Source: Brachionus rotundiformis (lineage: Eukaryota; Rotifera; Eurotatoria; Ploima; Brachionidae). Taken from it: 64,000 nt of DNA. The DNA is taken from assembly GCA_016802295.1 (NCBI GenBank), contig JAESIW010000138.1:3314152-3378151 (forward strand), written 5' to 3'. Position 1 is the first letter of the stretch, and each line of letters begins with the position of its first letter. Below are positions 24,747-34,728 of the stretch, one piece after another. The notes under the pieces are model-generated. The model did not search any database, had not been told where the DNA came from, and saw only the letters and a program-made list of their open reading frames with translations. A program made the translations under genes and the position numbers.

Positions 24747-27700
24747 TTCTAAGAGTAAACAATTTGGCTTATTTTGAGAAAATATGTTTTTTCATCTTTT
24801 AAATCAGTCAAAGCATTCATTAATCCAAAAAGAGGTAAAAAATAAAGGAAAAACAAAACCGATAAACTGAATATTGAATGAAAGGAATTTATTTCTATTT
24901 CCTTGTTATTTTTTAGCAACTAAATTTGCTGAGAGTGAGAGAACAAATTCTAAAATAAAATAAAATTATCAAAATATTTTTATAAAAAAATTCAATTATT
25001 TGAAATACTATTTTTTGTTTAAGATCGTTTTATTTTTTAAATCGATTTTGAATTTTTTCTAAATTATGCAAAAATTTTAAGTGCCTATCTTTACCCAAAT
25101 AAAAGACACTTAAAAAATTTAGTCTACAGATTATCTTTTGAATAAACAAAGCAAAAAAAGATTTAAAAATAAAGCTTTACATTTGGATAATCGCAATATT
25201 TTGCCTCGTACCTTTTTCTGACATAAATTAAGTCTATCATTATTTTACGCCCAAATCATTGAACAAGATTTTGTCATTTGGAAATTACATAATTTAAAAA
25301 TAAAATATTTACAAGCCAGCTCGTGTCAGATAAATATTGAAACAGTCTTTTGAAAGGCTTATTATTATATTCTTAAATTTAGAAAGAAAAATTAAAAACT
25401 CTTTTTCATGAGAGGATATAAAAGTGATCGAACCTGAATTAATACAAATCCTTATGGTAAAAGAAATATTGTAAAAACATGAGAGTCTAGGCATTCTCTT
25501 TAAAATTCTAAACAAAAATCTCTATTTATCTAAAATAAGATTAAATAAGATTGAGATCATAATTTGTCAAAATAAAAGCTTGAAATAATATGCGTCAAAA
25601 AAACAGATAAATAATAAAAAATTCAATAAAAAGTTTAATTTTTATTTTATTATTTTTCTCACTGTCATTTAAATAATTTAGTTTATTCTAAATATTGAAT
25701 ATCATATTATTTATGTACGCTTTATTAAAACCTAAATTTTAAATTAATTTTACTAATTGCGTGTGAAAAATTTTACCAGTCTAAATTATTAAATCAATAC
25801 TTTAAATATTCGAAATTTACTTCAGACCTAGTCTTAATGAATAAATAAATTTTTACAATTTTTTTCTATTTATTTTTAGAGCAATTCTCATTCGGATGGC
25901 GCATTAGCACCTTAATTAATTTCAAACGAAACAAAATCACTTGGGAAAATATTTTCACCAAAAGACTAAAATAATTTTTTCTATTATTTTTTGTTATTAT
26001 TTGTTTAGGATGGCGTAGAAGGTTAAAATTTAACAATTTAAATAACAATTATCACAAGTATTGGCACTTCTTTAAGCTCTTCATGAAAAATTCATGTCTT
26101 AATTAGAACCAAAATCAAATATTTGAGTAAATAAATTTCAGTCTAATTTAACAAAATAGAGTTACAAAAATTTTTTTATTCATAAAATTATTAAACTTTA
26201 TAAGGAAATTTACAAATATTGAGTAAAATGGGTCTATAAAACTTTGAATGTTGAAATAATAATCGATTTTTGATACTAGAAAGTGCTAAAAATGATAAAT
26301 CATTTGGTATTGATGCAATAAATGGTTATTATTATGATAAATTAATAATAAACCATCAAAAAAATTTGTCAACTATAATTTCTTATTTGCATTTAAATGA
26401 ATTTTAGTTAAGAACGGATTCTCTCTTTGGAGTTTTGTTGTTGCTTTTAGTTTCGGATTTTAAACAACAGCTAGAACCTTAGCTATTGCATGATTTTATA
26501 ATAAATTATGAGTTAACTACATCAAAGAAGACAAACTAGTTCCTAGCTTCGAAACGCCTTTTTTATAAAACAGCGATAAGTCACATAAATTGTAGTGATC
26601 ATGCTTTAGAAAGCAATTTGGTAGTTTCCGAAGTCTTTTTGATTTTAGTTTAGCTTTTTTTACATTTACAACTTTCAATTTAGCTATAATAAAACCAAAT
26701 CTATAAATATTATAAATATTAAAAAAATTGTATATCTGCTTTTATTCATTTGAATTTGATTGTTAAATTAATTAAAGATCTAATAAAAGCATCGAAATTT
26801 ATCATGCTTGTTGAAATTCATACACAAATGACTTATCTAATAACATTTTTGACAGTATTAAATAAAATCAAATTAAATAAATGTTTGAGATTTGTTTGAA
26901 AGCATTGAAATTCTATCAACCGGCTATTTTCGCTAAGTAATAGTTTCTAATTAATTAAATTTGATTTTTATAATTTACAATAAATTTTTAAATACTTAAT
27001 ATTTATATAAATTTTAAATTGAAATATATTTAAAAATATATTATTTAATTTTCTAAAATAATAATTAACAATAAAAAAAACTCCTTTAATTTTTGATAGG
27101 AATAGAGCAAATCACTAATGATATAATAACAAATGCAATAAATTGAATCTGAGCTCAAATATAATTAAAAATTAATTAATTGATTTTAAATAATTCTATT
27201 TTATAATATATTTATTACATTTCATTTATGAAATATAAAATCCTAATTTGATAAAATTTTTTGATAAAACATGTTAGAATAATCAATTAAAACAGAATAA
27301 ATAATTTTATATGATATGAAAAAATAGCTGTTCATTCAAAATATCACTTGGTTTTTTTTAATTTTGTATCGATTTTGATAGATATTATAAAAGAAGCTTT
27401 ACCTTGAAACATGAAGCTCGTTATTTTTATTTTTTTATTTTGATAAAAATATTGATTAGTAAAATACGATTATATTTTTAAAGGCTTTCAAAAAATATTC
27501 TGAACATTATCTAAGTTTTAATTGAGCTTAATTTTTTAATCTTCTAATAGATAAAAATTCTGGAAAAAGAAAAAAGAGTCGTCTTTTGAATCTCTTTGAA
27601 TTTTTTATACATAACATATTAATTCTTTTTTGTCAATTTTTAGTAAAAAAATAATCTAAACTTAATATATTTTCAATCGAAAATTTTCAACGATTCTTTA

Positions 27701-28966
27701 TTAATTTTTAAAAAATGGAAAATTAAGCTTGAGTGCTAAAATGATTCAAAATTATCGACTCAAAATACAAAATTAATCTCTCTCTGAAATCAAATGCAAA
27801 AATTAAAATGATTAAAAAATATTGATTGATTGTTAATCTTTTATTTACAAGATTTTTAAGCTTTTATTTTCTTGAATTTTAAAACTAAGAATCTTATGTC
27901 TTGAAATATAATCTCTTTTTCTAGTATTTTGAATAATATAGTGGAAAAAATATTCCATTCAATTTTAATAGAAGCTTTTTTGATAATCTTTACCATAAAT
28001 CAAAATGTACTTGAATTAATTTTTTAAGTCCACTTTTTTAAATGTAAAAAGATTCCATCTTAATATAGTTATCCAAGCACTAGATTAACTTTTTGATAGA
28101 AATATTGCCTTTGATAGAAAATATGTGATAATTTTCTGTATTTTAAATCGGGCTTTGATGAATTGATAAAATGAGAAAAAAGAAAAGTTTATTTAAAGAA
28201 GACAGAAATTATAATAAATTTTTAATATCTAAATTAAATCATATATTATAAAAAGATTTTTTAATAGTTAGATAGACTTGAATCAAAGCTTAAGACCTAT
28301 TTTCAAAGCTCATGCACAATCTTGATTTCTACTTTATTTAACTCAAAATTAAATATTTTTGAGAAAAAAATGGACTATAGATGAAAATATTCATTTTATT
28401 TTAGTTTTTTAATGCTTGGAAATGTTTATCTCTTACGATTATATGCATAGTTATACTTATATTTGTCTTTTAACATGATAATGATATTTTGTCCAGTACA
28501 ATCAATTTATATTTTATTATTTTAATGAGTATGATTAAAAAGTTCTATTTTTGACATATTTTTTGGCAAAGTTAGATTTAGCGCTTTTAAATTGCTAAAA
28601 TAAATAATTAAAATAATTTTATCATTTCATTCTAAGGAAAACTTAACTCAAATAAGCAATTTTTTCTTTAATTAAAAGGTAAATTATAATTGCACTTAAA
28701 ATTCAATGCATAGCACGAGAGAATTTTTTTAAAAATTATTTCTAATATATGTCTAAAATAATAAAATAAAATTGCAAAACTTGGCTCCATTTTATCTCAG
28801 ATTTCAATGGCAAATACTTAATTCACCAATTGCACATGTAAAAAATAACCCATTATCTATCACTTAAATATTTCTATTTCATTTGAAATTAATTTTTGAT
28901 TATTTTATTTAAATATTTTATTTTTGCACAGAACTCATAATAGTAGTCAAGTAAATCGCCTACAAA
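24747..28966. other. 4.2-kb AT-rich gene desert
   Basis: No supported gene. Around 26275-26390 a plus-strand stretch can be read with a faint reverse-transcriptase-like string (NDKSFGIDAIN) but stops quickly; see rejected items. The right edge upstream of 28967 is presumably the eIF3i promoter. Confidence 0.5.
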
Positions 28967-29998
28967 ATGGTAATCTAAAAATCACGAATTAGTTCTTTTA
29001 TTTATTTATCTATTTTTTAGAAACCTATTTTATTACAAGGGCACGAGAGACCCATCACCCAGATCAAATACAACCGAGAAGGAGACTTGTTATTTTCATC
29101 GGCCAAGGATAAAAAGCCTAATGTTTGGTTCTCAATAAACGGTGAACGTTTAGGTACTTACAATGGACATAATGGAGCTGTATGGTGTATAGATATTGAT
29201 TGGGAGACCATAAATTTTATGTCTGGATCTGCCGACAACACTTGTAAGATTTGGGATGCTCGGACCGGTCAAGTAAAATACAGTTACGAGACTAAAAATC
29301 CAGTTCGTTCATGTGGATTTTCTTACAGTGGTAATCTGGCCATGTACACTACTGATAGCACTTTAAGAGAAAATTGTTACATAATTGTGCGTGATCTTCG
29401 TTTACCTGAACAAGATAGCCCTGTTCATGTAATCGATGTTACATCAATGAAATATCCAAAAATCACCAGTTCAATCTGGGGCACTTTGGAAGAGACTGTA
29501 ATCAGTGGTCATGAAAATGGAGAAGTAATGTTATGGGATTTTAGAAGTACTTCAAGTGAACCAAGCTATAAAATTCGACCACATACCAAGCAAGTAATGG
29601 ACCTTCAAAAAGATAAAGATAGCACATGTTTTATTTCCGCATCGAAAGATTTTAATTCAAAATTATTTGATGTAGAAAATTTGAAAGAACTTAAATGTTT
29701 CAAGACAGAAAAGCCAGTCAATTCAGCCGCAATCTCACCAATTCGAGACCATGTTTTATTAGGTGGTGGTCAAGAAGCCGTTGACGCAGCTTTGTACAGC
29801 AAATCGGGAAAATTCGAAGCAAGATTTTTCCACCTGATTTTCGAAGAAGAGTTCGCCAGAGTTAGGGATCATTTTGGTCCAATCAACTATGTTGCTTTTC
29901 ATCCGGACGGCAAAAGTTACAGCAGCGCTGGTGAAGACGGTTTTGTCAGAGTGCACTATTTTGATCAGAGTTATTTCGACTTCGACAAATATAATTAA
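28967..29998 (+). CDS. EIF3I: Translation initiation factor eIF3 subunit I (WD40 protein)
   Basis: join(28967..28969, 29021..29998), 326 aa; human is 325. The first coding exon contains only the ATG, followed by a 51-nt intron (GTAATC...TTTTTTAG). Exon 2 begins KPILLQGHERPITQIKYNRE, as in the family. WD40 repeats span the chain (GHNGAVWCIDIDW, GSADNTCKIWD, GHENGEVMLWD, SASKDFNSKLFD, GEDGFVRVHYFD), giving a beta-propeller scaffold within the eIF3 complex on the 40S ribosome. The strongly conserved GGGQEAVD and FARVRDHFGPINYVAFHPDG are present. A pyrimidine-rich acceptor (TTTTTGCACAG) ends 36 nt upstream of ATG, which may accept a 5' UTR exon or spliced leader. Confidence 0.97.
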
Positions 29999-30021
29999 AG
30001 TATTTTTAAAAATATTTTTAA

Positions 30022-30027
30022 AATAAA
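30022..30027 (+). terminator. AATAAA polyadenylation signal, eIF3i
   Basis: AATAAA 24 nt downstream of the eIF3i stop codon. Position plausible; hexamer common in this composition. Confidence 0.4.
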
Positions 30028-30723
30028 TGATTATCATAAAAAAATTAATAAATTTTATTTTCGTACCATGTTTGAATTTTATGCTCAATTATCTGATTAA
30101 AATATCTAAAAAAATCTTTTAATAAATAAAATTGAATCTAAATAATGGTTTATAGATAATATAAAATTTCATTTAATTTAAAGTTAAAATTTAAAAAAAA
30201 GAAATCTATGTTTTCAAAATATTATTCTTGAAATTTTAAAGATTTTAGTAACCTTATTTTGAATATTATAATATTTTGGATAATCAACGAATTAAAGCTA
30301 ATATCAAAATATTAGAAATTGAAGTTTTAAGAAAAAAGATTATTGACCATATTTTTTCCAAAGAACAATACGCTATTTGCATTGAATTTTGGACCTTTTT
30401 TATTTATTGAGCCGATAATAACTATTAAATGAAAAATATATCATTCAAGAGATCTTTTTATGATCTACCGGCAAAATGAAACTAAATCAAGAAATTCAGC
30501 TAAATTAGTGAAAAATTTTGGTATTAAAAATTCTATTTTTTTCAAAATAAACTTAACAAAATTTATTTTGTCTCTTTCTTCACTTTCCTTATGTTAAATT
30601 AAACTGAAGAGGAAAGTAAAAAAAAGCGTAAAAGTAAGTTTTAGTCTGTATTAAATATATATTAAGTTTATTGTAGAAAAAAGGGTTAGAAAATTTAATT
30701 GTTTAAAAATTTTGAGAATCATT
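30028..30723. other. AT-rich intergenic
   Basis: No gene recognised; marks the entry to the accessory region. Confidence 0.6.
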
Positions 30724-31419
30724 ATGATTAAAATAAATGATAAAGTCAGATTCAGACGATCAAATGGTGTGTGTGATTTTTTAATTACAAATATATTTCT
30801 CTTTTTCAAAAATTTAATTTTTGAAGGATCTTTTCAAGAAGGCTTTATAGTCAAGATTGATGAGAAAAAGTTAACTGTGCAGTGGATTGTCAACAAAAGA
30901 ACTTTTATAAAGAGTCTTATAATTGAAGACGTCGAAATACTAAATTTTTCTCATATAGATATTATGTTTTTTATCAGAAAACTAATATCCTTTTTTATTT
31001 TTTATCTACTTTTATTTGTACTGTACTTTTTTTTTGTTTCTATCCTTTTGTTTACAGTGTTTTTTGGTGAAGGTGTTTATGTTAATTATTATGACCTTGA
31101 AACAGCTTATAAAAAATGTTTGCCTTATAAAGATTATTTTATTTTTTATTTTTTTTCAAGTGACTTCTGTTCAAAAAGTCCATCTATATATAGAGCTTTG
31201 ATACTCACATTAACAGATTTTTTTTCTGGTTTAGGACAATGGAATGGACATTTTTTAAATTCATTTTTTAAATGCTTATTCTTTGAGGTTGGTATTTTTG
31301 GCTATTTAAATTTTATATTTTTTATTTTTGTTTTTTGTTCAGTATTGTTGATAACTTTTTTTCTAGGGATGTTGATATTTATATTGTTTAAAAAAACTTT
31401 TAAAAATTCAATTATGTGA
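30724..31419 (+). CDS. Kinesin-13 N-terminus-like domain joined to two membrane helices
   Basis: An open frame runs through, but 30767-30826 looks like a 60-nt stop-free intron (G|GTGTGTG...TTTTTGAAG|GA). Removing it gives 211 aa and a continuous IKINDKVRFRRSNGSFQEGF. That segment plus KLTVQWIVN and SLIIEDVEILN resembles the Tudor-like N-terminal domain of KIF2/MCAK kinesins (pattern V-x-I-x-R-S-N/D-G ... V-x-V-x-W). No motor domain follows. Instead there are two long hydrophobic segments (roughly residues 64-94 and 174-202 of the spliced product), separated by a loop with several Cys. Probably a small membrane protein. The kinesin link is by motif only and function is unknown. Start chosen at the first ATG. 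Confidence 0.5.
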   Translation: MIKINDKVRFRRSNGVCDFLITNIFLFFKNLIFEGSFQEGFIVKIDEKKLTVQWIVNKRTFIKSLIIEDVEILNFSHIDIMFFIRKLISFFIFYLLLFVLYFFFVSILLFTVFFGEGVYVNYYDLETAYKKCLPYKDYFIFYFFSSDFCSKSPSIYRALILTLTDFFSGLGQWNGHFLNSFFKCLFFEVGIFGYLNFIFFIFVFCSVLLITFFLGMLIFILFKKTFKNSIM

Positions 31420-31504
31420 AAAAAAAATTTTTGGAATTGTATTTGTCAATATTTTTAATTTAATAAATTTTTAAATAAATTCTTAAATCAAAATTATTCT
31501 TAAA

Positions 31505-31774
31505 TTACATTGTTTTCTTAAGTATAAAAACTTTAACAATACAGTACGAGTTTTCGCTGGCATCTCTTTTGAACTCCATGGACTCGTCATCGGACCGGTT
31601 GAATTTGCGATCTTTACGGTAGTAATCATAATTCCTGTATGAGCTCAGTGCACACAAAATCGCTGGTGTTAGAAGCATAATTCTGATTATGAAAAATCCG
31701 TCGGATTCCAGATAGTCGTGGTCAAAGTGTTGGATGTGGTCTTTTTCGAACTCGTGCAGTTCCAAATCTGGCAT
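31505..31774 (-). CDS. Small single-pass membrane protein or exon fragment
   Basis: 89-aa frame beginning MPDLELHEFEKDHIQHFDHD, with an acidic/His-rich N-terminus, one hydrophobic segment (FFIIRIMLLTPAILCAL, about residues 27-43) and a charged C-terminus. GC content is visibly higher than the surroundings, which supports real or formerly real coding sequence. An acceptor-like CTTTTAG sits just upstream of the ATG, and a possible donor (TACT|GTATTG) near the end suggests more exons may exist. I recognise no family. Confidence 0.4.
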   Translation of the reverse strand: MPDLELHEFEKDHIQHFDHDYLESDGFFIIRIMLLTPAILCALSSYRNYDYYRKDRKFNRSDDESMEFKRDASENSYCIVKVFILKKTM

Positions 31775-32039
31775 TTGCTAAAAGTTGAGCGTATTCTTCT
31801 GTTTTTTTTTATTTATTTTTTCAACTTTTTATTTCCTTTCCCCCTAATATATTTTGTTACAATCAATATTTATAAAAGATCATCAAAAAAATGTAAATAA
31901 CAACAATCAGAGCTTTAATTTTTCCTTAACTCAAATGAATCTGAACAAAATCTAATTGATAACCCAAAAAAAATAATTCAAAAAATTTCTTAATTTAACC
32001 ACACAAATCTTGCATCAGTTCATCTTTAAAAATTTAAAG

Positions 32040-32475
32040 GAGCAAAAAATGACTCCATTAGTCCATCCAAACCCAATCTGAAGGTCATACTGTCTCCAGG
32101 CACATGCACATCATACTTCTCATAAATCATACCACTTTTCTTCCACCCATGTTACAAAATATTAAAAAACTTCCTCGCCAACCTAAATGCCATACGCGGT
32201 TCATGCTTCAACATCATCATGATATACGAGTGTTGGTTGGACGACAACACATTATTAAAGTACCATTGCTGCGTGGTCTTTAACAGAGAGATGGGCACGC
32301 CGCCCTCATATCCATCAAACAAATGCCAATGCTCAAGGATCATTTCAGCCGCTCTCACACGGCGGTCTCATGTTGAACCAGAGCGGCGAAAGATTCGAAG
32401 CGTAGAAGCCTTAGCGGGGCAGGTCGTCCACGTACTGGTCGGTCGTCAGCATGTAGGTCAGGTATTTTTCACAGA
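32040..32475 (-). pseudogene. Trehalase (GH37) pseudogene fragment
   Basis: Read on the minus strand in changing frames, the region gives consecutive pieces of the C-terminal half of trehalase: GFYASNLSPLW, GGVPISLLKTTQQWYF, AFRLARKFF, MIYEKYDV and finally GFGWTNGV. In intact trehalases the same order is seen (FYPSNLAPLW, GIPTSLQKTGQQWDFP, AFQLAQNW, MYEKYDV, GFGWTNGV). A TAA stop at 32413-32411 interrupts the first piece, and at least two or three frameshifts (near 32355, 32155 and 32075) separate the others. The QWDxPxxWxP signature is degraded to QQWYFNNVLSS. There is no N-terminal half. The high GC relative to flanks suggests recent decay. It cannot encode an active enzyme. Confidence 0.75.
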
Positions 32476-32479
32476 TTTA

Positions 32480-32813
32480 TAGTTAGATTCTTTCCCGACT
32501 GTTGTCTCGGATGTCTATAAATTTTTCATGTGAGACTTAAAACAACTAACAAGTAAAAAGATTGACTTATTAATTGATATATTTTCCAAATGAATTAAAA
32601 TTTAGAATTTTTTTATAAATTAGTTTCTATGAATTTTATTTTATTTTAAAAAAAAACATTAATGATTACACATTTTTTAGATTTTTTATTTTATTAATTT
32701 ATAACATATTTAATAACATAATTCACAAACTATTATAAAAGCAAAGTGTTAATTATTTGTGGGATTTTTTTTAAAAACCTACAAAAAAAATATTAATAAA
32801 GAAATACCATAAC
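32480..32813. other. AT-rich spacer
   Basis: Nothing recognised between the trehalase fragment and the homeodomain-like gene. Confidence 0.6.
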
Positions 32814-33392
32814 TCAAGTTATTTGATAAGATTTATTTTCGATTTTTATCAATTCTTTTTGCAGTTTTTTCCTTCTTTGTCGATAAAACCATTGACTTAT
32901 CTGTCTATTTGTGATAGATAAAGAGGTCGACAATTTTGATTTCTGTTCCTTATTAGGGTACATGCTTTTTGTTTTAAAGAAATCGCTTAAGATCATTTCT
33001 TCACTGGAAGAAATTCGTTTTAACTTTGTCTTAATTCGAATTGAATTTGAAGTAGACTTTGAAATCTGACGATAAGATGATTTATTGGTATTCTGTAATA
33101 ATTTCAGTTTTTCTTGCTTTGTATTTTTTTTTTTTGAAAAAAGTAATTTTCGATTTCTAGAACAAACTCGTCTGCTTTTTAAAACTTTTTGGTTGTTTTT
33201 CTTTTTCTCTAGCAAAATAATCTTATTAATTAAGCGACCAATTTTTTCCATACAATTAAATGAAAGAATGGTTGAATATTTGACACCACGAAAAACATGA
33301 GTTGTTAAATTCACGCTATTTATTGCTGTATTTTTTAGAAAAGAAAAAATTAATTTCGAGAATGAAAAAAAGGATTCAATTTGTCTATTCAT
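32814..33392 (-). CDS. Divergent homeodomain-like protein lacking Asn51
   Basis: Intronless 192-aa, very Lys/Arg/Ser-rich frame starting MNRQIESFFSFSKL. Residues about 121-178 fit a homeodomain: EEMILSDFFKTKSMYP for helix 1 and turn, KLSTSLSI for helix 2, and TNRQISQWFYRQRRKK for the recognition helix. The hallmark WF and Arg53 are present, but the near-invariant Asn51 that contacts adenine is Arg (Arg171). There is about one extra residue in the helix 1-2 region. The fold assignment is by motif and the DNA-binding specificity is unknown. It may be a fast-evolving homeobox gene, a transposon-linked factor or a decaying gene. Confidence 0.5.
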   Translation of the reverse strand: MNRQIESFFSFSKLIFSFLKNTAINSVNLTTHVFRGVKYSTILSFNCMEKIGRLINKIILLEKKKNNQKVLKSRRVCSRNRKLLFSKKKNTKQEKLKLLQNTNKSSYRQISKSTSNSIRIKTKLKRISSSEEMILSDFFKTKSMYPNKEQKSKLSTSLSITNRQISQWFYRQRRKKLQKELIKIENKSYQIT

Positions 33393-33430
33393 CTTGAATT
33401 AAAAGACATTAAATAAATTCTAATTCATTT

Positions 33431-33719
33431 AAAAAAGACCAAATGATAGTACAAAAAGATAGTTTTTTTCATATTTTCTATTATTGGCTTATAAAAAGAT
33501 CTTTTTATGAGCAAAAATCAATCATTTATGCTAAAATAATTAATCTAGAACTCTAAAAAAGACCAAATGATAGTACAAAAAGATAGTTTTTTTCATATTT
33601 TCTATTATTGGCTTATAAAAAGATCTTTTTTTGAGCAAAAATCAGTCTTTTATGCTAAAATAATTAATCTAGAACTCTAAAAAAGACCAAATGATAGTAC
33701 AAAAAGATAGTTTTTTTTA
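33431..33719. repeat. 124-bp tandem repeat, about 2.3 copies
   Basis: Units begin at 33431, 33555 and 33679 with AAAAAAGACCAAATGATAG. The first two full units differ at only a few positions, and the third is cut after about 41 bp. The array lies 31 bp upstream of the orphan gene at 33750, so it may belong to its promoter. Confidence 0.9.
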
Positions 33720-33749
33720 TTTTTTACAATTATTTGTTATATTTAGATC

Positions 33750-34555
33750 ATGTTTTTCTTTAATTTGAATTTTGTCTTAATTTTATTTTTTGCAAAACCC
33801 TGTTTTTTCCTTTCATCAGCGCATATTATTTCAAATCAAAAACCTACTTCGGGTGAGGCTCATTCAAGCTTTAGCTCAAAAACAATTTATCATGATGTTT
33901 CAAATGCTGTAGTCTGTGATGATTCAGAGAGATGTGTCAGGATAAAAGAATTTTCTATACCTGATAACCATTCTTTAAATTGCTTCGAATATTTTCTACC
34001 AATTTATTTTCGTGATATGCAATTAGGATTTTACCATCCACAGGGTGGAATTATTTATAGTAAGCAAAAATACCTCGACCATTGTCGAAAAATAAAAAGG
34101 TAAAAAATATGTTATGAAATTATATTTTAGTGTCTCAATCAATTTTTTTTAAAGATACACTTTAAATGAAAAAGATTTATTAATTGTGATAAGAGACTCG
34201 ATTGTTTTAAATGAAAAAAAAAATGTGGATGAAATTATCGAATGGCAATTATTTAAGAATAGTGAATTTTTATGCTGGATTTATTTTAAATTAGGAATTT
34301 ATGATGAAGAAAATGACAAATTGCTTTTGTTTGCTGCTTTAAAGGTGATATCTTATTGATAATAACTTGATTTATAAAGAATTTTATTTTAAGAATGCTA
34401 TATTTTATGTCACAATTCTTGTTATTGGAAAACATCTTGGGTTTAAATTATACTTCATATATGAATGCTTGATTCTTTTAACTGAAGAAACCAAAATGAT
34501 AGAAAAGTTACAAAAATCACAAATATCAAGAAAACGAAATAAGTTTACAGATTGA
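33750..34555 (+). CDS. Orphan secreted/membrane protein, three exons
   Basis: join(33750..34099, 34155..34344, 34394..34555), 233 aa, frames consistent across introns of 55 and 49 nt. The N-terminus MFFFNLNFVLILFFAKPCFF is a signal peptide or anchor. The middle has Cys residues (VVCDDSERC, LNCFEYF, LDHCRK). The C-terminal exon carries a hydrophobic stretch (IFYVTILVIGKHLGF to YFIYECLILL), then a basic tail. A poly(A) hexamer (34557-34562) follows the stop at once. I do not recognise a family. It lies immediately upstream of the DDE transposase on the same strand and downstream of the 124-bp repeat. Confidence 0.55.
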
Positions 34556-34556
34556 A

Positions 34557-34562
34557 AATAAA
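34557..34562 (+). terminator. AATAAA polyadenylation signal, orphan gene
   Basis: AATAAA two bases after the stop codon of the orphan gene at 33750-34555. Confidence 0.35.
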
Positions 34563-34728
34563 GATCAAGCAATCTTGTTTTTTTTTAAATTTTTTTTTTT
34601 TCTTTTGTTTAGGCTTTTGATAAATGTTATTTTTGTTTGTCAAATAAAAAAAATTCTTTAAAGATATTATTTTTTAATAATGTTCTTTTATTTAATTTAT
34701 ATGTTTTTAGATTTAATAATTTTTAAAA

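Noticed and set aside
26270..26400. Faint reverse-transcriptase-like string NDKSFGIDAIN on the plus strand
   Set aside because: Only about a dozen residues fit, stops follow quickly, and no neighbouring motif supports a LINE.
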